From: Desulfobulbaceae bacterium
Lineage (GTDB): Bacteria; Desulfobacterota; Desulfobulbia; Desulfobulbales; Desulfocapsaceae
Reading direction: 5' to 3'
Assembly (NCBI GenBank): GCA_031287565.1
Contig: JAITSS010000044.1
Location: 1-64,000 of the forward strand
Length of the DNA stretch: 64,000 nucleotides
Made by a program: the position numbers and the translations under genes. The notes under the pieces are model-generated. The model searched no databases, was not told where the DNA came from, and saw nothing but the letters and a program-made list of their open reading frames with translations. This document shows, in pieces, positions 24,301 to 31,668 of this stretch (position 1 is its first letter; the number at the start of each line of letters is the position of its first letter).

Positions 24301-24591
24301 TTTTATGTGCGAGGCGTTACGTTCTTTCAGCAGATCAATCATATACTTAAACGATTCGACATGTCCGCCCTGATAGCTGGTCATGGCAATGCCCTGCGCG
24401 TCTTCCTCAATGGCGGCCGTAACCAGCTCTTCCACCGAGCGATGATGGGCCAGATGCACCACCTCAACCCCGGAATCCTGTAGGATGCGGCGCATGATGT
24501 TGATTGAGGCGTCATGACCGTCAAAAAGCGATGTGGCGGTGATCACCCGAACGTTGTGTTTCGGTTTGTAGACTTCAATGGCTGTGGTCAT
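21316..24591 (-). CDS. icmF: Fused isobutyryl-CoA mutase (IcmF-type: B12-binding, GTPase, mutase)
   Basis: B12-binding region ([32 protein letters not shown]), G-domain [18 protein letters not shown], mutase core [26 protein letters not shown]. Confidence 0.93.
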   Translation of the reverse strand: MTTAIEVYKPKHNVRVITATSLFDGHDASINIMRRILQDSGVEVVHLAHHRSVEELVTAAIEEDAQGIAMTSYQGGHVESFKYMIDLLKERNASHIKVFGGGGGVIVPDEIKELEAYGVCKIYSPEDGAMLGLQGMINHLVSKIDFSTLPFHALNADKLSADNFSEVSGFITAVQQAKAGEGDLAAIMAKLKPLIDKRNPPVIGFTGTGGAGKSSLTDEILLRFLHDLGDIRIAVICCDPSRRKSGGALLGDRIRMNAIGASKRIYMRSLATRDSATEVSEALPEAVAVAKAAGFDLIFAETAGIGQGDSRITEIADISMYVMTSEFGAASQLEKIDMLDYADIIVVNKFEKRGSDDALRDIRKQVKRNRKAFDIKDEDLPVYGTIASKFNDDGVTALYHGIIDMLAQKTKLKLTSNLPRPARKTSSSKTIVIPGERVRYLSEIADTVRAYHKTTAIQAEAARRKKHLINSVEIIRAACPDGNEEAMATLLNLADSLNPSVNPETEKLIDSWSEVKKQYSGDEYVYTVRGKEIRVPLYHESLAHSKIPKISLPRFHDVGDIYSWLRREHLPGFFPYTGGVFPLKRTGEDPTRMFAGEGGPAQTNRRFKLVSANYAAKRLSTAFDSATLYGWDPDIRPDIYGKIGTSGVSICTLDDVKVLYGGFDLCQPTTSVSMTINGPAPIILAMFMNTAIDQQLEKFREANGREAGPEEKAKIRADVLKNVRGTVQADILKEDQGQNTCIFSIDFALKMMGDIQEFFVANQVRNFYSVSISGYHIAEAGANPITQLALTLSNGFTYVEYYLARGLNIDQIAANLSFFFSNGMDPEYTVIGRVARRIWAVAMRDKYGASKESQRLKYHIQTSGRSLHSQEIQFNDIRTTLQALCAIYDNCNSLHTNAFDEAITTPSSESVRRALAIQLIINREWGLAKNENMNQGSFIVEDLTDLVEEAVLLLFDQITERGGVLGAMETGFQRGKIQEESIYYEHLKHTGEYPIIGVNTFRNPEHDSDAATATLELARATDEEKNSQLERLADFQGRHAAAAPAALRRLKEVALSGGNIFAEMMDTVRHCSLGQITGALYEVGGKYRRNM

Positions 24592-25050
24592 AGCTCCTCC
24601 TGATTAGGGGAATGAATTGGCGGCGTATCCGCCAGGATAAACCTGGTTTACAAAAAGATATGAAGGAAAGGTTGCTTGAATCGGCCCGCCTGTTGCAGAC
24701 AGGTTCAGCCTGAGGCCCGTTCACACCGCGCCCCGACACTCCGAACGACGGAATAAATCCATAAAAATGTCAGGCATGGGATATTCGGAAACCAGTTTTA
24801 CAGTATGCGGCCCTTCTGTCAACAGCAAAACCAAACCATTGTAACGCTCGACAAAAGAAAAAATTCTCAGCGAAAACCCGGAGCAACAGACCGATAGAAA
24901 ATAAATTGACAGCGTAGAATTTTCTTGATACTGATGGCCAGGTTTCATTCACGAAACCTATTTTCGTAAATGAAACTAGTGGCGGCGGGCAATTTTGTCG
25001 GGATGCGCCGCGCCCAGTGTCCAGCTAACCAAACCCAACCAGGAGGCACA

Positions 25051-26301
25051 ATGAAAGACGTGGTGATAGTTTCCGGCTGCCGCACCGCCATTGGCGCATT
25101 TGGCGGTTCCTTGCGTGATCTGAACGGCGCGACCTTGGCCGCCGTTACTATGAAAGAAGCCATCCACCGGGCTGGCATTGACGCCGCCACCATCGACGAC
25201 ACGCGCTACGGCTGTTGCTTGGAGTCATCCAACACCTTAAATGTCACCCGCATCGCCGCGCTTTTGGCTGGAATCCCCGCAACCGTCACCGCCGCCACCA
25301 TCAACCGCGTCTGCATTTCCGGCATGGAGGCGGTCATTTCCGGCATGGCCATGATTCAGGCCGACATGGCTGACATCATCCTGGCCGGTGGCGTCGAACA
25401 TATGTCCGGCGTTGCCTATTCGGTGCCGACGGCGCGTTGGGGCTGTCGCCTGCAAGACCAGACCTTCGTCGATGACCTGACCCGCGCCCTGACCTGCGGT
25501 TCGCACATCATGCCGCTGGATGCAAGCAGCCCGGTCGATGCCAGCAAACCACCCTATGCCTCGTTCGTCGGCAAACCGTATCTCATGGGCCATACGGCGG
25601 AATTTATCGCCCAACATCTTGGAATTACACGAAAAGAAATGGATGAAGTGGCGTTACGAAGCCACAACAACGCCGAACGCGCCAATCACGACGGCTCGTT
25701 CGCCGAAGAAATCGTGCCGGTACCCGTGCCACAAAGGAAAAAACCGCCGCTTCTGTTCGCCAGAGACGAACATTTTCGCCCCGGCCTGACCATGGATGCG
25801 CTCAGCGCCTTGTCGCCGACCTTCATCCCGAAAACCGGAACCGTCACCGCCGGCAATGCCAGCGGTATCAACGACGGCGCGACCGGTATGGTCATCATGT
25901 CATCGGCGCGGGCAAAAGAACTGGGCCTGACGCCCCTGGCGAAAATCGTCGCCGTGGCGCGCGGCGGCTGCCACCCGGCGGTGATGGGATTATCGCCGGT
26001 TCCAGCGGTAGGAAATCTGCTGAAGAAGACTGGCATGACCATAAAAGACTTTGACTTGATTGAAGTCAACGAAGCCTTCGCCGCCCAGTACATCGGCTGC
26101 GAACGCGAGCTTGGCCTCGACCGGGAAAAAACCAACGTCAACGGCTCCGGCATCGGCTTGGGGCATCCGGTCGGTTCCACCGGCGCAAGGCTCATGGTGA
26201 CGCTGATGCACGCCCTGAAAAATCGCGGCAAAAGCCTGGGCCTGGCTACTTTATGCGGCGGCGGCGGCGTCTCCATGGCCTGCGCCTTGGAAATGCTGTG
26301 A
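25051..26301 (+). CDS. Thiolase (acetyl-CoA acetyltransferase family)
   Basis: MKDVVIVSGCRTAIGAFGGSLRD, NRVCISGMEAV, NASGINDGA, NVNGSGIGLGHPVGSTGARL, CGGGGVSMACALE. Confidence 0.93.
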   Translation: MKDVVIVSGCRTAIGAFGGSLRDLNGATLAAVTMKEAIHRAGIDAATIDDTRYGCCLESSNTLNVTRIAALLAGIPATVTAATINRVCISGMEAVISGMAMIQADMADIILAGGVEHMSGVAYSVPTARWGCRLQDQTFVDDLTRALTCGSHIMPLDASSPVDASKPPYASFVGKPYLMGHTAEFIAQHLGITRKEMDEVALRSHNNAERANHDGSFAEEIVPVPVPQRKKPPLLFARDEHFRPGLTMDALSALSPTFIPKTGTVTAGNASGINDGATGMVIMSSARAKELGLTPLAKIVAVARGGCHPAVMGLSPVPAVGNLLKKTGMTIKDFDLIEVNEAFAAQYIGCERELGLDREKTNVNGSGIGLGHPVGSTGARLMVTLMHALKNRGKSLGLATLCGGGGVSMACALEML

Positions 26302-26363
26302 AGGCGGGTGGTTCTGGGCCAAAAAACATCTAAGGAATTCTCATTTCTTCATGGTGAACAACG

Positions 26364-27998
26364 ATGACTGATGATCTTGCAGCGCGATACGGCGTAATCA
26401 ATCAGGAAAATATTGACTTTCTCATCAATCGGCACAACCGCGTGAACCGTTGGGTAGTGGCCGACATGCTTCGCCGCTCGGCCTACCATTTCCCGGATAA
26501 GACGGCTTTAATCTTCAACGGAATCGAAAAAACCTATCTTGAATTGGATGCTGAATGCAATCAGGTCGCCAACGCCTTAACCACTCTTGGCGTGAAAAAA
26601 TATGATCGCGTCGCCATTTTGGCCCACAACACCCATCATCATGTTTTAACCTGGCTTGGTTGCGCCAAAATCGGGGCAATTTATCTGGCCGTCAATTATC
26701 TCCTGCGTGATGACGATATCGCCTATTGCGTCAATCATTCAGAAAGCCAGGTTTTCATTATTGAAGACCGGCTGTACGACAACGTCAAGAACTCTCTTGC
26801 CGCGATGCCGCGCATCAGAAATTTTATCTGGTCGGATCAAGGCATTGGCGAGGCTTCGCCCAAAACCGGGAAATTCATTGATTTCAACGCCTGGTATCAA
26901 AAATCCCCGCCGACCGAGCCGGATGTCATTCTGCGCATTGAAGACCCGGCGCAATTGACCTACACCAGCGGCACCGAGTCATCACCCAAGGGCGTTATCA
27001 TCACCAATCAGGCGCTGATCGCCGAATACCTGAGCTGCATCATCGACGGCGGATTTGAGGCTTCGGATATCAGCATCAACGCTCTGCCTATCTACCACTG
27101 CGCCCAGCGTGACGTGTTTATGAATCCGATTTTCTGGATTGGCGGCACCAATATTCTGATGGACGCCGACATGACAAAGATCATGGGCGCGATTGAAAAA
27201 TACCGGGCGACGGTCTTCTTCGCGCCGCCGACAGTGTGGATCGGCATGTTGCGTCATCCCGATTTTGCCAAATACGATCTGTCGAGTCTCGCGAAATGCT
27301 ATTACGGGGCGTCGATCATGCCGATGGAAATCCTGCGGGAATTACTCAGCCGCTTCCCAAAAGCGCGGGTTTATAACTTTTATGGCCAGACTGAACTCGC
27401 CCCGTATCACACCATTCTGAAAGCCGAAGACGCCCAGACGAAAATTGGTTCGGCGGGCATGGCCGGTCTGCATATGGAATCGCGCCTTGAAAATCCGGAC
27501 GGCGACGGAATGACAGCGGTGGATGAAGTCGGCGAAATTTGTGGCCGCGGGCCACACGCCATGCTCATGTACTTTAAGAACGTGGAAAAAACCGAGGAAG
27601 CCTTCAAAGGCGGCTGGTTCCATACCGGCGACCTGGGCGTGCTGGATGCCGACCGCTACCTGACAGTGGTTGATCGCAAAAAAGACATGATCAAAACCGG
27701 CGGCGAAAACGTCGCCTCACGGGAAGTGGAAGAGGCAATTTTCCTGCATCCGGCGGTTGAGGAGGTAGCGGTGGTCGGCGTCGATCATCCCAAATGGGTT
27801 GAGGCGGTCATCGCCGCCGTCAAGCTGAAACGCGGCATGGCGCTTCAGGAAGAAGAACTGCTTCAGCACTGCAAGGCGCATCTCTCTTCTTTCAAAATCC
27901 CGAAAAAGATCATCTTTGTCGATGCTTTGCCAAAAACCCCGACCGGCAAAATCTTAAAGCGCAAAATGCGCCAGGCGTATAACCATTTATTTCACTAA
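26364..27998 (+). CDS. AMP-binding acyl-CoA ligase
   Basis: LTYTSGTESSPKGVIITNQ, YNFYGQTELAPYHT, GWFHTGDLGVLDADRYLTVVDRKKDMIKTGGENVASREVE, PKTPTGKILKRK. Confidence 0.92.
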   Translation: MTDDLAARYGVINQENIDFLINRHNRVNRWVVADMLRRSAYHFPDKTALIFNGIEKTYLELDAECNQVANALTTLGVKKYDRVAILAHNTHHHVLTWLGCAKIGAIYLAVNYLLRDDDIAYCVNHSESQVFIIEDRLYDNVKNSLAAMPRIRNFIWSDQGIGEASPKTGKFIDFNAWYQKSPPTEPDVILRIEDPAQLTYTSGTESSPKGVIITNQALIAEYLSCIIDGGFEASDISINALPIYHCAQRDVFMNPIFWIGGTNILMDADMTKIMGAIEKYRATVFFAPPTVWIGMLRHPDFAKYDLSSLAKCYYGASIMPMEILRELLSRFPKARVYNFYGQTELAPYHTILKAEDAQTKIGSAGMAGLHMESRLENPDGDGMTAVDEVGEICGRGPHAMLMYFKNVEKTEEAFKGGWFHTGDLGVLDADRYLTVVDRKKDMIKTGGENVASREVEEAIFLHPAVEEVAVVGVDHPKWVEAVIAAVKLKRGMALQEEELLQHCKAHLSSFKIPKKIIFVDALPKTPTGKILKRKMRQAYNHLFH

Positions 27999-28222
27999 TA
28001 ACATGAGAAACTTTGGCGGGTGGCGTTCCCGGCGGAACTCGACAGGGAATTGGCGCGTCAATAACCAGCTGAAGCCGCGAAGCCAGACCGACATTTGCGG
28101 AAATGTTGCGGCCTTGCGTTGGCTGCGGGTACAGTGCCGGACTCATATCGGAGCCGCGAACGATTTGTATCTTTTCAGCGCGGCATCAACACTTTTTATC
28201 CCATCCAGAAGGAGGAACAGCC

Positions 28223-29002
28223 ATGGATTACCAGAACCTGATTGTCGAATACAGTGGCGCGGTCGCCACCATCACCTTCAACCGCCCGAAAGCGCTGAAC
28301 GCCATCAACCGCGATGTGGTTGATGAGCTGGCCGCCTGCTGCGCGGAAATCGCCGCGAAAACCGCCGAAATTCGCGCCGTCATCGTCACCGGCGCGGGCA
28401 AAGCCTTCATCGCCGGCGCCGACATCGCCTACATGCGCGACCTTGCGCCTCTGGCGGCCCGCGATTTTGCCCTGGCCGGGCAAAAGGCCATCGCCGCATT
28501 GGAAAACCTACCGCAACCGGTCATCGGCGCCATCAACGGCTTCGCCCTGGGCGGCGGCTGCGAAACCGCCCTGGCCTGCGATTTCCGCATCGCCAGCGAA
28601 ACCGCCAAATTCGGCCAGCCGGAAGTCAATCTCGGCATCCTGCCAGGTTTTGGCGGCAGCCAGCGCCTGCCGCGCTTAATCGGCAAGGGTTTGGCGGCTG
28701 AGTTGCTGTTCACCGGCAACATTATCGACGCCCAGGAAGCCTGCCGCATTGGCCTGGTTAACCGCGTTGTCGCCGCCGACCAGTTGATGGCCGAGTGCAA
28801 AAAACTCGCCGAACACATTGCCTCACGCGGGCCGGTGGCGGTGCGCTTGTGCAAGGAAGCAGTCAACAAGGGCCTGGAAATGGGCCTGGAAGAAGGCTGT
28901 TATTTTGAGGCGGATTCCTTCGGCCTGTGCTGCACCAGTCCGGATCAAAAAGAAGGGATGAGCGCATTCTTAGAGAAACGCCCGGCGAAATTTGTTGGTT
29001 GA
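28223..29002 (+). CDS. Enoyl-CoA hydratase / crotonase family
   Basis: ITFNRPKALNAIN, GAGKAFIAGADIAYM, GAINGFALGGGCETALACDFRIASETAKFGQPEVNLGILPGFGGSQRLPRLIG. Confidence 0.95.
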   Translation: MDYQNLIVEYSGAVATITFNRPKALNAINRDVVDELAACCAEIAAKTAEIRAVIVTGAGKAFIAGADIAYMRDLAPLAARDFALAGQKAIAALENLPQPVIGAINGFALGGGCETALACDFRIASETAKFGQPEVNLGILPGFGGSQRLPRLIGKGLAAELLFTGNIIDAQEACRIGLVNRVVAADQLMAECKKLAEHIASRGPVAVRLCKEAVNKGLEMGLEEGCYFEADSFGLCCTSPDQKEGMSAFLEKRPAKFVG

Positions 29003-29050
29003 CGGGAATTTTGCCAGCCGCCGAGCGAAATCTTTTGTCATTCCTCAAAA

Positions 29051-29269
29051 TCTTTTGTCATTCCCAAAAATCTTTTGTCATTCCCGTGAAAACGGGAATC
29101 CAGACCTAAGGGGAATGGCTGGGAACGAATCATGACGGCTTTATGGTTCATGTATCAAACTCTTTTGTCATTCCCAAAAATCTTTTGTCATTCCCGTGAA
29201 AACGGGAATCCAGACCTGCGGGAATGGCCGGGAACGAACCATGACGGCTTTATGGTCTATTTATCAAAC
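29051..29269. repeat. Two-copy ~110-bp tandem repeat containing REP-like palindrome
   Basis: tcttttgtcattcccaaaaatcttttgtcattcccgtgaaaacgggaatccagacct... at 29051 and again at 29161, continuing to 'tatcaaac' in both. Confidence 0.9.
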
Positions 29270-29288
29270 AGCGTGAAAGGGAAAAAAA

Positions 29289-29834
29289 ATGGAAAACGAA
29301 TTGATGAAAATTCTGAAAACCCGGCGCAGCATCCGTCGATTTAAGGATCAAGCGATTGAAGCGGAGAAGATGGCCGCTGTGCTCGACGCCGTGCGTTGGT
29401 CGCCGTCCTGGGCCAACACCCAGTGCTGGGAAGTGGTTGTCGTAAGCGATATGGCGGTGAAAGAAAAATTGCAGGCGACGCTGGTCGCGAAAAACCCGGC
29501 CACCAAAGCCATGGTCGGCGCGCCGGCGGTTCTCGTCATGTGCGGCAAAGAAAAGGCCGCCGGCTGGTACGACGGCAAACAGGCGACGCGCTTTCCCGAC
29601 TGGCTGATGTTCGATCTGGGCATCGCCAGCCAGAGCATCTGCCTAGCCGCGCAGAGTTTCGGTTTGGGCACGGTGATCGTCGGCCTGTTCGACCACGCCA
29701 AAGCCGATGCGGCGCTCGGCCTGCCCCCCGGCTACCAGGTGGTCGCGATGATTCCAATCGGCTACCCGGACAACGACCCGTCGCCGCCGAAACGCCGCGA
29801 AACCGCCGAGTTTACCCACCACGAGAAATTTTGA
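29289..29834 (+). CDS. Nitroreductase family protein
   Basis: MKILKTRRSIRRFKDQAIEAEKMAAVLDAVRWSPSWANTQCWEVVVV. Confidence 0.9.
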   Translation: MENELMKILKTRRSIRRFKDQAIEAEKMAAVLDAVRWSPSWANTQCWEVVVVSDMAVKEKLQATLVAKNPATKAMVGAPAVLVMCGKEKAAGWYDGKQATRFPDWLMFDLGIASQSICLAAQSFGLGTVIVGLFDHAKADAALGLPPGYQVVAMIPIGYPDNDPSPPKRRETAEFTHHEKF

Positions 29835-29926
29835 CGCCCAAATTGGCTAGCTGGCCTCGTTGTTGGGGCAACGCATGGTTCCCTTGTAAGGGCGACTTTC
29901 CCCGGTCGCCCATTTACAATGAAACT

Positions 29927-31293
29927 TGTCATTCCCGCCTGTCAGCCGACGGGCAGGTGAAAGCGGGCATGACAACTCCAGACAACTCGTCATTCCCGCG
30001 AAAGCGGGAATCCAGGGGTAGTGATTTTTAATAAAAGCGTCGGCGCTTTGACTGGAGTGCGCAATTTGTCATTCCCGCGAAAGCGGGAATCCCTCCTGCC
30101 CATTTCTCCGCATTTTCTCGATGCCTTTGGATGCCCGCCTGCGCGGCATGACGGCCCCAGACAGTTCGTCATTCCCACGAAAGCGGGAATCCATCCTGCC
30201 CATTTCTCCGCATTTTTCGATGCCCCTGGATGCCCGCCTGCGCGGGCATGACGGCCCCAGACAGTTCGTCATTCCCGTGAAAGCGGGAATCCCTCCTGCC
30301 CATTTCTCCGCATTTTCTCGATGCCCCTTGATGCCCGCCTGCACGGCATGACGGCTCCAGACAAATCGTCATTCCCGTGAAAGCGGGAATCCATGTGTGA
30401 CGACACGGCTATTCAGCCCACGCCGTCGTCGATACACCAGTTCGTCATTCCCGCGAAAGCGGGAATCCATCCTGCAATTTACGAATCTAGACATTCCGTA
30501 GTAATCCTCTGTGGTTCGTCATTCCCGCGAAAGCGGGAATCCAGGGGTAGTGATTTTTAATAAAATTAATAGATTATCTGTCTATGAAATTCTCTGCTGT
30601 TTATATTACTTGCAAGTAAACGCAACGGGACTCTTTACACCGGCGTGACTAATAATCTCATCAGAAGAGTATGGGAGCATAAAAACAATTTAATTGATGG
30701 TTTTACGAAAAAATATGCTATCCATCGCCTAGTCTACTTTGAGCAACACGAAGATATGTTATCGGCAATTACCAGGGAAAAACAAATAAAAAAATGGAAC
30801 CGCGCCTGGAAACTTGTCCTTATCGAAAAAGAAAATCCGGATTGGCGCGATTTATGGGATGACATCAGCAAATGAAACGCACTTGGTGATGTCAGACATA
30901 TCATTCCTCACGCCTGTCTGCTCCGGTCAGGCGAAAGCGGGAATCTATGTGTGACGACACGGCTATTCAGCCCACGCCGCCGTCGATACACCAGTTCGTC
31001 ATTCCCGCGAAAGCGGGAATCCCTCCTGCCCATTTCTCCGCATTTTCTCGATGCCTTTGGATGCCCGCCTGCGCGGCATGACGGCCCCAGACAACTCGTC
31101 ATTCCCGCGAAAGCGGGAATCCATCCTGCCCGTTTCTCCGCATTTTCTCGATGCCCCTGGATGCCCGCCTGCGCGGCATGACGGCCCCAGACAATTCGTC
31201 ATTCCCGCGAAAGCGGGAATCTAGGGGTAGTGATTTTTAATAAAAGCGTCGGCGCTTTGACTGGAGTGCGCAATTTGTCATTCCCGCGAAAGC
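29927..31293. repeat. REP/BIME-type palindrome island (cattcccgcgaaagcgggaatcc units plus shared linker blocks)
   Basis: Many copies of GTCATTCCCGCGAAAGCGGGAATCC and of gatgcccgcctgcgcggcatgacggccccagac; linker blocks aggggtagtgatttttaataaaa (30013, 30543, 31213) and atgtgtgacgacacggctattcagcccacgccg (~30392, ~30947) recur. Confidence 0.92.
30584..30875 (+). pseudogene. GIY-YIG endonuclease-like (UPF0213) gene with single-base frameshift
   Basis: MKFSAVYI (30584 frame) then +1 frame [26 protein letters not shown]...; one extra base near 30608 breaks an otherwise continuous [29 protein letters not shown]. Confidence 0.75.
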
Positions 31294-31316
31294 ATGGAAC
31301 AATCGTGTAGTGAAAG

Positions 31317-31352
31317 ATCGTAATCCCTTCGAGTCGGGGCAATGTGATCAAC
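31317..31352 (-). repeat. Degenerate CRISPR repeat in inverted orientation (anti-repeat-like)
   Basis: ATCGTAATCCCTTCGAGTCGGGGCAATGTGATCAAC matches the reverse complement of the array repeat at 32/36 positions. Confidence 0.9.
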
Positions 31353-31574
31353 ATTAGCGTTTCCACAGGTGCCCGCATCGGTTTTTGCGAGCGCGATTTG
31401 CCCGCGCCAATGCCTATCCTGTTTAATCAGAACCAAATTTTTTACGATACGCTGTATTTTCAAGGCATTAACCGGGAAAATCGGCGGAAACAAACGACGT
31501 TTTACACAAATTCGCGCTCGCGGAAAATTTTTTCTTATAATTCCCACGAATTAAACGGATCGACCATGGAGTAA

Positions 31575-31643
31575 ATGGTGAAAAAATCGCTCTGGACTGT
31601 CAGGGAAATGGCCGCGCTCGCGGAGAGACTGCGAAAGCCTTGA
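31575..31643 (+). CDS. Possible 22-aa leader peptide MVKKSLWTVREMAALAERLRKP
   Basis: GGAG 4 nt before ATG, consensus TATAAT at 31536-31541; lies between inverted repeat and CRISPR array; no homology evidence. Confidence 0.25.
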   Translation: MVKKSLWTVREMAALAERLRKP

Positions 31644-31668
31644 CTGGCGCGGGTTTCACGGGTACACT
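31640..31668 (+). promoter_or_regulatory. Putative CRISPR leader promoter (TTGACT-17 bp-TACACT)
   Basis: -35 TTGACT at 31640-31645, exactly 17 nt spacer, -10 TACACT at 31663-31668 directly abutting repeat 1. Confidence 0.6.

Noticed and set aside
29990-31202. ORFs such as MPLDARLRGMTAPDSSSFPRKRESILPISPHF
   Set aside because: Typical spurious ORFs generated by REP palindromes; no independent coding evidence.
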